DNA of 64,000 nucleotides. Origin: Prauserella aidingensis (GTDB lineage: Bacteria > Actinomycetota > Actinomycetes > Mycobacteriales > Pseudonocardiaceae). The translations under genes were made by a program, and so were the position numbers. Position 1 is the stretch's first letter. Each line of letters begins with the position of its first letter. Location: contig NZ_JAMTCN010000001.1 in assembly GCF_024171865.1 (NCBI RefSeq), forward strand, positions 186,001-250,000. The letters run 5' to 3'. This document shows positions 1-7,629 of this stretch, piece by piece. The notes beneath the pieces were generated by a model. That model searched no databases and was not told the origin of the DNA. It saw only the letters and a program-made list of their open reading frames with translations.

Positions 1-429
1 GTTGCGGATGCCGTCGAGGTCGGCGTCGGTGATCGTCCTGCCCTCGTCGCGGACCTTCCGCACCAGCGCGACCGCGGCCATGATCTGGCCCGGCTGGCAG
101 TAGCCGCACTGGACGACGTCCCGCTCGAGCCACGCCTCCTGCATCGGGTGCAGGCCGTGCGGCCCGCGGGCGTCCTCGGCGGTCTGCGCAGGCAGACCCT
201 CGATGGTGGTCACCTCGTCGTCGGCGGACAGCTCGCCGACCGGTACGGCGCACGGGTTGAACGCCTTGCCGTTGATGTGCGACGTGCACGCCTTGCAGAC
301 GTTGATGCCGCAGCCGTACTTCGGGCCGGTGACGCCGAGCAGGTCGCGCAGCACCCACAGCACACGCACGTCGTCTTCGACGTCGACCGTCACCCGCTCA
401 CCGTTGACGACGAAAGTCTGTTCAGGCAT
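1..429 (-). CDS. (2Fe-2S)-binding subunit of a molybdenum hydroxylase (partial, 3' end cut)
   Basis: Small iron-sulfur subunit that passes electrons from the molybdopterin subunit encoded immediately upstream. The 143 visible residues start MPEQTFVVNG and show a plant-ferredoxin type cluster (YGCGINVCKAC with a later Cys in FNPC) and the start of the second cluster typical of this family (QCGYCQPGQ). The gene runs off the left edge of the window, so the last Cys pair is not seen. It starts 45 bp after the stop of the large subunit on the same strand, so the two are one transcript. Matches the alpha subunit of isoquinoline 1-oxidoreductase/aldehyde oxidase type enzymes; the substrate cannot be read from sequence. 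Confidence 0.9.
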   Translation of the reverse strand, partial: MPEQTFVVNGERVTVDVEDDVRVLWVLRDLLGVTGPKYGCGINVCKACTSHINGKAFNPCAVPVGELSADDEVTTIEGLPAQTAEDARGPHGLHPMQEAWLERDVVQCGYCQPGQIMAAVALVRKVRDEGRTITDADLDGIRN

Positions 430-474
430 CTGGGGTCTCCGTGTTTCCCATCGGTACTGGAAGGAAGGTGGTGG

Positions 475-2778
475 TCAGTAGGTGTGGTCGAGACCGTCGG
501 TCGGCGACTGCGGCACAGGCGGGCTGTACGGCTTAGGCTCGAACGACAACGTCCGGTGGTTGATCGGGAACTCCGTCGGCATCGCGGCGGTGGCGCGGGC
601 GTAGGCGCACGCGGCCGCGGCGGCCGACGCGGCGACGCCCGCCTCGCCGACCCCGCCCGGCGGTTCGGTGGATTCGAGCACGACGACGTCGAGTTCGGGC
701 GGGGTGTTCCACTGCCGGGTGTAGAAGTAGTTGTCCCAGCTGGCTTCCTGGAAGTGGCCGTCGCGCAGATGGAGGCTGCTGGTCAGGGTCATCGCGATGC
801 CGTCGTTGACGCAGCCCTGCATCTGCGCCTCGACCCCGCGCGGGTTGATCACCCTGCCGCAGTCGATCACCATCGTCGCCTTCGTGACGCGCGGTCCGGT
901 CACGGCGTTGCGGACCTTGCGGCCCACCGTCTCCGGGCGGCAGTCGATCTCCATGATGCAGGCGGTGACGCCCTTGTACTCGACGTGCACGCCGATGCCC
1001 TGCGCCATGCCTTCCGGCAGCTCCTTGCCCCACTCGGCCTTCTCGGCCGCCGTCTCGAGCGCGGTGCGGAGTCGGCCGTTGCGCAGGTGCGCGAGCCGGA
1101 ACTCGAGCGGGTCGGTGCCCATGCGCTGCGCGAGCTGGTCGACGATCAGTTCGTTCGCCGTGCGGACGTCGGGGGAGTAGATGTTGCGCATCGAACTGGT
1201 GTTGAACCGCGTGTCGGTCTCGACCAGCGACTGGCCGACGGCGCCGAAGTCGTACGGCAGGATCGTCGTCAGCTGGAAGATCACCTGGGCGAACGGCATG
1301 TTGCCCAGGCCCGCGGGCAGGTCGGCCGCCTTGGCGGTGATGATGTCGCCGAGACCGTGCCGGAAGTCGGTCTCGATACTGGTGTGCGCCTGCTGGAAGC
1401 CGAGCACGGTGTCACCCGCGTAGCAGGCGCGGATCCGGGATGTGGCGAGCGGGTGGGTCCGGCCGACCCGGGCGTCGTCGGCGCGGTGCCACATGAGTTT
1501 GACGGGCACGCCCATGGCCTGGCTGATCCGCGCCGCTTCGATCGCCGGTTCGTCGAACAGCCGCCTGCCGAACGAGCCGCCACCCTGGACCACGTGGACC
1601 GTCACGTTGTTGAGGGGAATGCCGACGGCCTCGGCGATGCGGCCCTGGGCGACGTTCGGGTTCTTCAGGCTCGCCCAGATCTCGGCGCGGCCGTCGCGCA
1701 CGTCGGCGACCGCACTGTTGGTGTCCATGGCGGAGTTGCTGCGGAACCAGAACGTGAAATCGCCCGAGACGGTCTCGCCCGCGGGAAGTTCGGGCGCGGG
1801 TGCCTCGGCGGCGCGGACACCGGCGAGCGCGTCCTCGTCGGACATGCCGGCGACCGGCCCGTCGTTCCAGGACACGTCGAGCGCGCGGACCGCGTCGATG
1901 CACTGGCCGAACGTCGAGGCCCGCACCGCGACGCCGGTCGGGACGATGGCCACGTGCGTGACCCCCGGCATGTTGCGGACCTCGTCCGCGTTGTTCACCG
2001 CGTTCGGCGTGCCGTTGAGCGTCGGGGCTCGGCACACCATGGTCGGCAGCGCGTCGGCGACGTCGAGGTCGGTGGCGAACTGCTTGGTTCCGGTCACGGC
2101 GTCGAGCGCGTCGATGCGGTTGACCGGCGTCCCGACGATGCCGTGGGAGTTCTCGTCCTTGAGTTCCACCTCGACCGTTTCGGGCTGCTCGTTCGCCGCG
2201 AGGGCGGAGAGCCTGCCGTAATCCACGCGCCTGCCGTCCGGCGCCACGATGTGACCGAGGTGCGAGGTCAGCTTGTTCGCGCTGTCGCCGAGCACGGTCG
2301 CCGCGGCCTGCAGCAGTGCGCCCTTCGCGACCGCGGCGGCCACGCGGATCGGCGTGTACATCGCGTGGATCGTGTTCGACCCGCCGGTGATCTGGTTGAA
2401 CAGCAACTCGGGCCTGGCGGGCGCCAGCGTCACGTGGACCTTGTCGACGGGCAGGTCGAGCTCTTCGGCGATGAGCATCGCGGCAGCCGTCGTGATGCCC
2501 TGGCCGACCTCGGTGCGGGGCAGTTCGAACGAGGCCGTGCCGTCGTCGTTGATCGTGACGGTGATCAGCTGCGACGTCGGGGCGGCGGCGAGGGTGAGCA
2601 GGTCGCTGAGATCGGCGATCTCCGCGGGCTGGGGGAGGGTCGGCAGTTCGCCGGCGTCGGCCGTGGCGCCCCGGCCGACCATTCCGAGATCGGCGGCGGC
2701 GACGACGGTCGCACCGCCGAGCAGATACCCGATGAACTTGCGTCGGTTGACCGTGTGCGGGCCGTCCGTGGTGGTCAC
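475..2778 (-). CDS. Molybdopterin-binding large subunit, isoquinoline 1-oxidoreductase beta type
   Basis: Catalytic subunit (767 aa) of an exported or membrane-facing xanthine-dehydrogenase-family hydroxylase. GTG start chosen because AAAGGAG lies upstream at good spacing and the product then begins with a twin-arginine signal (NRRKFIGYLLGG). The family loop GGGSFGRR around the middle and the C-terminal GGVGEAG containing the catalytic Glu are present. The same-strand neighbour is its 2Fe-2S partner; a TetR gene diverges on the other side across a double palindrome, suggesting ligand-controlled expression. IorB-type enzymes hydroxylate N-heterocycles or aldehydes and often pass electrons to cytochromes; the actual substrate is unknown. 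Confidence 0.9.
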   Translation of the reverse strand: MTTTDGPHTVNRRKFIGYLLGGATVVAAADLGMVGRGATADAGELPTLPQPAEIADLSDLLTLAAAPTSQLITVTINDDGTASFELPRTEVGQGITTAAAMLIAEELDLPVDKVHVTLAPARPELLFNQITGGSNTIHAMYTPIRVAAAVAKGALLQAAATVLGDSANKLTSHLGHIVAPDGRRVDYGRLSALAANEQPETVEVELKDENSHGIVGTPVNRIDALDAVTGTKQFATDLDVADALPTMVCRAPTLNGTPNAVNNADEVRNMPGVTHVAIVPTGVAVRASTFGQCIDAVRALDVSWNDGPVAGMSDEDALAGVRAAEAPAPELPAGETVSGDFTFWFRSNSAMDTNSAVADVRDGRAEIWASLKNPNVAQGRIAEAVGIPLNNVTVHVVQGGGSFGRRLFDEPAIEAARISQAMGVPVKLMWHRADDARVGRTHPLATSRIRACYAGDTVLGFQQAHTSIETDFRHGLGDIITAKAADLPAGLGNMPFAQVIFQLTTILPYDFGAVGQSLVETDTRFNTSSMRNIYSPDVRTANELIVDQLAQRMGTDPLEFRLAHLRNGRLRTALETAAEKAEWGKELPEGMAQGIGVHVEYKGVTACIMEIDCRPETVGRKVRNAVTGPRVTKATMVIDCGRVINPRGVEAQMQGCVNDGIAMTLTSSLHLRDGHFQEASWDNYFYTRQWNTPPELDVVVLESTEPPGGVGEAGVAASAAAAACAYARATAAMPTEFPINHRTLSFEPKPYSPPVPQSPTDGLDHTY

Positions 2779-2874
2779 GAGGCACGCTCCTTTGCGTGGT
2801 TTCGTGCGGCGGAGCGGTGGGTACGGGAACCGGACGCGGCGCGTGTCGGGCGCCGTCCCGTGATCCACCGTTCG

Positions 2875-2918
2875 TGGTACGCCTGTGTACCGGAGCGGGA
2901 CGGTACACAGGCGTACCA
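2875..2918. promoter_or_regulatory. Double palindromic operator between molybdenum hydroxylase and TetR gene
   Basis: Two 17-bp arms (2875-2891 and 2902-2918) are perfect reverse complements separated by 10 bp, and each arm is itself a palindrome of form GGTAC-N6-GTACC. It sits in the divergent intergenic space, about 40 bp before the TetR reading frame. Paired palindromes of this size are typical of TetR-family operators, so autoregulation and control of the hydroxylase by the adjacent regulator is the likely reading (inference). Confidence 0.7.
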
Positions 2919-2956
2919 TCGAGGGGCAATGACCGTCATCCGTTAGGGGACATGAA

Positions 2957-3682
2957 CTGTCGTCCAGCAGCGCGGCCCCCGGCGACGCGGCCGCAGTCAA
3001 CGCGCCCGCACCGGGATCCGCGACATCGACCTCCGCGACGCCGACCTCTGCGACGCCGACCTCCGCGGCCACCGACGGGGCGCGGGGAACCCGCGGCGCC
3101 GGTGAGCGGCGCTCCGGTCCCGCGGACTTCCGCAGGCGGCTCCTCGACGGACTGGCGGCCGAGCTCGCGGACGGCAGTTACCGCAGTGCCACGGTCGCCG
3201 GCATCGTGCGCCGCGCCCGGACGTCGCGCCGCACCTTCTACCAGCACTTCGCCGACCGCGACGAGTGTTTCGTGACGCTCATGGCCGAGACCACGGGCGA
3301 GATGGTCCGCCACGTCGCCGAGGCCGTCGACGAGACCGCGCCGTGGTCCGAGCAGGTGCGCAGCGCCGTCGAAGCGTGGTTCACCTATGCCGAGGCCGAA
3401 CCTGCGATCGTCGTCAGCTGGATCAGGGACGTGCCCGCGCTCGGAGACAAGGCGCGCCAGCTGCAGCGGATGCAGCTCGACGGATTCGTGACGCTGGCGC
3501 AGCGGCTCGGGCAGCGTGCGCAGCTCCGCGGCGCGGGCACGCCCGTGCCGCGGGAGAGTGTGATCATCCTGCTCGGCGGGCTGCGGGAACTCGTGGCGAC
3601 CACCGTCGAGGACAGCGGGAGCCTCGACGCCGTGGTCGACTCCGCCGTCCACGCGGCCGTGTCGTTGCTGACTCCCCGGTGA
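2957..3682 (+). CDS. TetR/AcrR-family transcriptional regulator (start uncertain)
   Basis: Repressor with an N-terminal helix-turn-helix: residues from FRRRLLDGLAAELA through TSRRTFYQHFADRDE match the TetR DNA-binding helices, followed by an all-helical ligand domain to LLTPR. The frame is open from 2933 but contains no ATG, GTG or TTG before the HTH. The only plausible start is CTG at 2957, six bases after AGGGGA. An ATG at 2952 with the same ribosome-binding site is in another frame. The predicted N-terminus is a Ser/Ala/Thr/Pro-rich tail partly encoded by a 15-bp tandem repeat. Divergent from the molybdenum hydroxylase, which it probably controls. Confidence 0.78.
   Translation: MSSSSAAPGDAAAVNAPAPGSATSTSATPTSATPTSAATDGARGTRGAGERRSGPADFRRRLLDGLAAELADGSYRSATVAGIVRRARTSRRTFYQHFADRDECFVTLMAETTGEMVRHVAEAVDETAPWSEQVRSAVEAWFTYAEAEPAIVVSWIRDVPALGDKARQLQRMQLDGFVTLAQRLGQRAQLRGAGTPVPRESVIILLGGLRELVATTVEDSGSLDAVVDSAVHAAVSLLTPR
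3021..3065 (+). repeat. 15-bp tandem repeat, three copies, in the TetR N-terminal tail
   Basis: Three copies of a unit close to CGACGCCGACCTCCG. Unit length is a multiple of three, so copy-number change would lengthen or shorten the Thr/Ser/Ala tail of the regulator without a frameshift. Confidence 0.7.
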
Positions 3683-3790
3683 CGCCTCGTCGCGCCGGCG
3701 GCACGATGACGGCCGGAGGCGGCACGACGACGTCCGCACCATGACGCCCGTCAGGGGACACCCCGCGACGCAGACGACGAGAGGATCCGC

Positions 3791-4963
3791 ATGCCCGGCA
3801 CACAGACACCGCTCGGCCTGTTCGGCACCGAGGACCTGATCGGCGAGGACGACAGGGCCATCCGCGACACGGTGCGGGCGTTCACCGCGGATCGGATCCG
3901 CCCGCACCTGGCGGACTGGTTCGACGAGGCGTCGATCCCGGCGCGCGAGCTGGCCCGTGAACTCGGCGACCTGGGTGTGCTGGGGATGCACCTGGAGGGC
4001 TACGGCTGCGCGGGCACCACCGCCACCGCCTACGGACTGGCGTGCATGGAGCTCGAGGCGGCCGATTCGGGTCTGCGGAGCCTCGTGTCGGTGCAGGGGT
4101 CGCTGGCCATGTTCGCGATCCGGCGCTGGGGCTCGGAGGAGCAGAAGCAGGAGTGGCTGCCGCGCATGGCCGCGGGGGAGGCGATCGGCTGCTTCGGCCT
4201 CACCGAGCCGGACTTCGGGTCCAACCCGGGCGACATGCGCACGTACGCGCGGCGCGACGGGGACGACTGGGTGCTCAACGGCACCAAGATGTGGATCACC
4301 AATGGTTCGGTGGCCGACGTCGCCGTCGTGTGGGCCCAGACCGAGGACAAGATCCGCGGCTTCGTCGTCCCCACGGATTCGCCAGGGTTCTCCGCTCCGG
4401 AGATCACGAAGAAGCTGTCGCTGCGCGCCTCGGTGACCAGCGAGCTCGTGCTCGACGACGTCCGGCTTCCCGCGTCGGCGATGCTGCCCGAGGCGCGCGG
4501 GCTGTCGGGGCCGCTGTCGTGCCTGAACGAGGCCCGCTACGGGATCGTGTTCGGCGCGCTCGGCGCGGCCAGGGACTGTCTCGAGACGGCGATCGCCTAC
4601 GCGCAGGAACGCGACATCTTCGGCAAGCCCCTGGCCTCGTACCAGGCCACGCAGCTGAAACTCGCCGACATGAGCCTCGAACTCGGCAAGGGCATGCTGC
4701 TGGCGCTGCACCTCGGCAGGCTCAAGGACGCGGGAACGCTCACGTCCGAGCAGGTCAGCACCGGCAAGCTGAACAACGTGCGCGAGGCGATCGCCATCGC
4801 GCGCGAATGCCGAACGATCCTCGGCGCCAACGGCATCAGCCTCGAATATCCCGTGCTGCGGCACGCCAACAACCTCGAATCGGTTCTGACCTACGAAGGC
4901 ACCTCGGAGGTGCACCAGCTCGTCATCGGACAGACGCTGACGGGGCAGTCGGCCTTCCGGTGA
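3791..4963 (+). CDS. gcdH: Acyl-CoA dehydrogenase, glutaryl-CoA dehydrogenase type
   Basis: FAD enzyme (390 aa) of the acyl-CoA dehydrogenase superfamily, most like the glutaryl-CoA branch, which oxidises and decarboxylates glutaryl-CoA to crotonyl-CoA in lysine, tryptophan and benzoate breakdown. The FAD/substrate signature CFGLTEPDFGSNPG lies near residue 140 and the catalytic Glu is in LTYEGTSEVHQLVIGQ (about residue 369). Start ATG has AGGATCC upstream. It stands alone between a TetR gene and the riboswitch region, with about 110 bp to the upstream gene. Assignment to gcdH rather than another short-chain acyl-CoA dehydrogenase is by motif resemblance. Confidence 0.82.
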   Translation: MPGTQTPLGLFGTEDLIGEDDRAIRDTVRAFTADRIRPHLADWFDEASIPARELARELGDLGVLGMHLEGYGCAGTTATAYGLACMELEAADSGLRSLVSVQGSLAMFAIRRWGSEEQKQEWLPRMAAGEAIGCFGLTEPDFGSNPGDMRTYARRDGDDWVLNGTKMWITNGSVADVAVVWAQTEDKIRGFVVPTDSPGFSAPEITKKLSLRASVTSELVLDDVRLPASAMLPEARGLSGPLSCLNEARYGIVFGALGAARDCLETAIAYAQERDIFGKPLASYQATQLKLADMSLELGKGMLLALHLGRLKDAGTLTSEQVSTGKLNNVREAIAIARECRTILGANGISLEYPVLRHANNLESVLTYEGTSEVHQLVIGQTLTGQSAFR

Positions 4964-5105
4964 CGAGGCGGGCCCGCGGGTGAGCCGGAACCGCGTGTGA
5001 GCGAGGTCTCGACCATCGCAGGCGCCGCAGGCGGGCGCCGGTCGGCGGGGCGCGCCGCGGGCCGGGCGGTGCCGGCGGTCCACGCGGCGGTGGCCCGAGC
5101 GGGGA

Positions 5106-5111
5106 TAGGGT
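5106..5111 (+). promoter_or_regulatory. Putative -10 element for the riboswitch transcript
   Basis: TAGGGT lies just before the first riboswitch helix. The same hexamer precedes several other starts in this window at a fixed distance, so transcription probably begins near 5118. Confidence 0.45.
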
Positions 5112-5316
5112 GGCGGTGCTGGTGGTTCACCCGCGCGGCCCGACCGGGCCCACGGGTGAGGCAAGAGGGAACCCGGTGCGAATCCGGGACTGCCCCGCAG
5201 CGGTGAGCGGGAACGACCGCCGTCAACGGCACTGGACCGTGAGTCCGGGAAGCGACGGCCAGTAGGAACCCCCGGCCACGGCCGGGATCGCCCGCGAGTC
5301 CGAAGACCTGCCACCG
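5112..5316 (+). ncRNA. Cobalamin (B12) riboswitch
   Basis: Contains the conserved core of the AdoCbl riboswitch: GGTGCGAATCCGGGACTG followed by CCCCGCAGCGGTGAGCGGG, and the B12 box AGTCCGAAGACCTGCCA at about 5298-5314. Ends in a stem closing GGTGCTGGT with CCACCGGC. It lies 140 bp before a MetE-like gene on the same strand; B12 riboswitches classically switch off B12-independent methionine synthase when cobalamin is available. A 10-bp GC stem (5318-5341) directly after the aptamer may be part of the expression platform; no T-tract follows it. Confidence 0.93.
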
Positions 5317-5317
5317 G

Positions 5318-5341
5318 CGCGCGCACCACCCGGTGCGCGCG
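5318..5341 (+). other. Hairpin immediately 3' of the riboswitch aptamer
   Basis: GCGCGCACC (5319-5327) pairs with GGTGCGCGC (5332-5340) around a four-base loop, extended by one C-G pair. Candidate expression-platform element; lack of a U-run argues against a simple intrinsic terminator. Confidence 0.4.
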
Positions 5342-5456
5342 GGTCCGAGGTCTCGCGGGTGGACCGGGCGGACGGGCCGGGCGGCTGCCCGGCCGGACTG
5401 CGCAGCTCCCTCGAGACCGTCGGCGCCCGTGTCGACGAGCTCGCGAGGAGAGAGCA

Positions 5457-7556
5457 TTGACCGGCAGTATCGGTTCCACCGTCCTGGGATATCCCCGCAT
5501 CGGCCCCGGCAGGCAGTTGCCGCGGGCACTCGAACGCTACTGGACCCACCGCACCGGCGAGTCCGAACTCCGCGCCGTCGCCCGGGAACTGCGGGCTCGC
5601 ACGTGGCGGGAGTTGTCCGCCGCGGGGCTCGACTCCGTGCCGGGCGGTACGTTCTCGTACTACGACCACGTGCTCGACACCGCCGTGATGGCGGGCGCGG
5701 TGCCGGACCGGTTCCGCGCACTGGGACTCGGCCCGCTGGACACCTACTTCGCCATGGCGCGAGGGACCGACGCGGTGGCGCCGCTGGCCACGGCACCGTG
5801 GTTCGGCACGCGGTACCACCACGTCGTGCCGGAGATCGGCCCCGAGACCCCGCTCACGGTCGCCGACAACACGCCGGTGCGGGACTTCCTCGAGGCGCTA
5901 CGGCTGGGTGTGACCACCCGTCCGGTGCTGCTCGGCCCCGTGACGTTCCTGCTGTCGTGTGCCCCGGCACCGGGTTCGCCCGCGGGGTTTCGCCCCCTGG
6001 ACCGACTCGGTGACCTGCTCGGCGTCTACGCCGTGATGCTCCGCGAACTGCACGCGGCCGGAGCGGAGTGGGTGCAGCTCGACGAACCCGCGTTCGCCAC
6101 CGACCGGACCGGGGCCGAGTGCGACGCGTTGCGCGACGCCTACGACGTCCTCGGCGCGCGGGACCGCAGGCCCGCGATGCTGACCGCCGTGCCGTACGGC
6201 GACCCCCGCGAGGCGTTCGGCGCACTGGCCGCCACCCCGGTCGAGGGCATCGCGGTCGACCTCGTCTCGGAGACGTCCACGGCGAACACGGTCGTCGGCA
6301 CACCGGGACTGTCGGACAAGACGCTCGTCGCCGGCCTGGTCGACGGGCGCAACGTGTGGCGCACCGACCTCGACACGGCGTTGGTCACGGCGGCCACACT
6401 GCTCGGCTCGGCACGGGAGGTCGCGGTGGGCACGTCCTGTTCGCTGCTGCACGTGCCCCACGACGTGGACCTGGAGCCGGCGTTGGACCCGCAGGTCGCG
6501 CCGTTGCTCGCGTTCGCCCGACAGAAGGTGCGGGAGGTCGTGACCCTCGGTGCGGCCCTACGCCGCGGTCCGGACGTCGTGGCACGGGAGTTGACCCGCG
6601 GACGCGAGGTCCTCGCCGCGCGACGGGCGTCACCGCCGACCGACCGCGGTGTGCGGGCCCGGCTGGCCACGTTGCGGCCCGCGCATCTGCGGCGGCCCGC
6701 GTACGCCACCCGGCGGGCCGCACAGGAGCGGACCGGACGGTCACCGGAGGAGCCGATCGACCCGCTGCTCGATACGGTCCACGAGTGGGCCGGCACGGGC
6801 GTGATCGACGACGAACGCTACCGGGAGCGGATGCGTGCGGGGGTGGAGGACGTCGTGCGCCTGCAGGAGGCGCTCGGGCCGCAGGCCGCGGAGCTCGCCG
6901 CGCCGTCGGTGGCCGAGCGGCGCGACGACGGACTCGTGCGCTTCGTCGCGGGTCTGTTGGAGGGCGTGGTGTCGACCCGGCACGGCTGGGTGCAGCACGG
7001 CGGCGCCCACTGTGTCCGGCCGCCGATCGTGGTGGGGGACGTGAGCAGGCCGGCCCCGATGACGGTCGAGTGGGTCACCGGGGCCCAGCGGCTCACCACC
7101 TCCGCGGTGAAGGCCGTGCTGCCCGGACCTGCGACGATGCTCGCCTGCGCGTTCCCGCGCGACGACGTCCCCGCGGTCGACACGGCGGCGCAGCTGGCAC
7201 TCGCCCTGCGCGACGAGGTGCGAGACCTCGAGGCGGCGGGGATCCGCGAGATCCAGGTGGACGAGCGCGCGTGGTGGCGGCGACTGCCGCTGCGGGAACG
7301 CGCCCGGCGCGACCATCTGACGTGGGCCGCCGAGGCGTACCGCGTGGCGACCTCGGGCGTGGCTGTGTCGACGCGGATCCGCACGGACCTGGGCGATACG
7401 GGTCTCGACGAGACGCTCGAGGCGACCGCCGCGCTCGACGCCGACGTGACGAGCGGCGCCGGGACGGCAGGCGTGACCCGCACCCACGCCGACGTTCTGG
7501 AGATGTGGCGCAACGCCGTGTCGGACCCGGAGTCGGCGGACCGGCCGTCGTCGTAG
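5457..7556 (+). CDS. metE: MetE-like protein, catalytic residues lost (degenerate B12-independent methionine synthase)
   Basis: 699-aa homologue of cobalamin-independent methionine synthase. TTG start with GAGGAGAGA upstream. The N-terminal barrel is well kept (GYPRIG, SYYDHVLDTA, LDTYFAMARG, VVDGRNVWRTDLD-like LVDGRNVWRTDLD, SCSLLHVP). The C-terminal barrel keeps CVRPPIVVGDVSRP and IQVDE but the TIGS(Y/F)PQT loop reads EEPIDPLLDT, the HGEPERND segment reads AAPSVAERRDD, and the zinc motif HTH(L/M)CY reads STRIRTDLG, with neither His nor Cys. The final segment carrying the third zinc Cys (NPDCGLKTR) is absent, so the protein is about 50-60 residues short. Frame is intact throughout. Under a B12 riboswitch; cannot be a normal MetE by known chemistry. 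Confidence 0.85.
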   Translation: MTGSIGSTVLGYPRIGPGRQLPRALERYWTHRTGESELRAVARELRARTWRELSAAGLDSVPGGTFSYYDHVLDTAVMAGAVPDRFRALGLGPLDTYFAMARGTDAVAPLATAPWFGTRYHHVVPEIGPETPLTVADNTPVRDFLEALRLGVTTRPVLLGPVTFLLSCAPAPGSPAGFRPLDRLGDLLGVYAVMLRELHAAGAEWVQLDEPAFATDRTGAECDALRDAYDVLGARDRRPAMLTAVPYGDPREAFGALAATPVEGIAVDLVSETSTANTVVGTPGLSDKTLVAGLVDGRNVWRTDLDTALVTAATLLGSAREVAVGTSCSLLHVPHDVDLEPALDPQVAPLLAFARQKVREVVTLGAALRRGPDVVARELTRGREVLAARRASPPTDRGVRARLATLRPAHLRRPAYATRRAAQERTGRSPEEPIDPLLDTVHEWAGTGVIDDERYRERMRAGVEDVVRLQEALGPQAAELAAPSVAERRDDGLVRFVAGLLEGVVSTRHGWVQHGGAHCVRPPIVVGDVSRPAPMTVEWVTGAQRLTTSAVKAVLPGPATMLACAFPRDDVPAVDTAAQLALALRDEVRDLEAAGIREIQVDERAWWRRLPLRERARRDHLTWAAEAYRVATSGVAVSTRIRTDLGDTGLDETLEATAALDADVTSGAGTAGVTRTHADVLEMWRNAVSDPESADRPSS

Positions 7557-7629
7557 CCCGGGCGGGCGTCCGGTTGCCGGCCTCGCGTGGGTGGCCGGAC
7601 GTCCGCCGCTGCGGCCGTGTCCTCGGCCG

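Noticed and set aside
148-2946. Very long open frame (over 900 codons) on the plus strand across the molybdenum hydroxylase
   Set aside because: Its product is Arg/Val/Asp/Gly-rich with no motif, a shadow of GC-rich codon use in the real gene on the other strand.
2936-5500. Long minus-strand open frame across the TetR gene, gcdH and riboswitch
   Set aside because: Lies antisense to a clear acyl-CoA dehydrogenase and a structured RNA; composition is that of a shadow frame.
7350-7560. Frameshift as the explanation for the lost MetE zinc motif
   Set aside because: Recognisable MetE sequence (AALDADVTS) continues in the same frame on the far side of the changed motif, so the loss is by substitution and truncation rather than a frame change.
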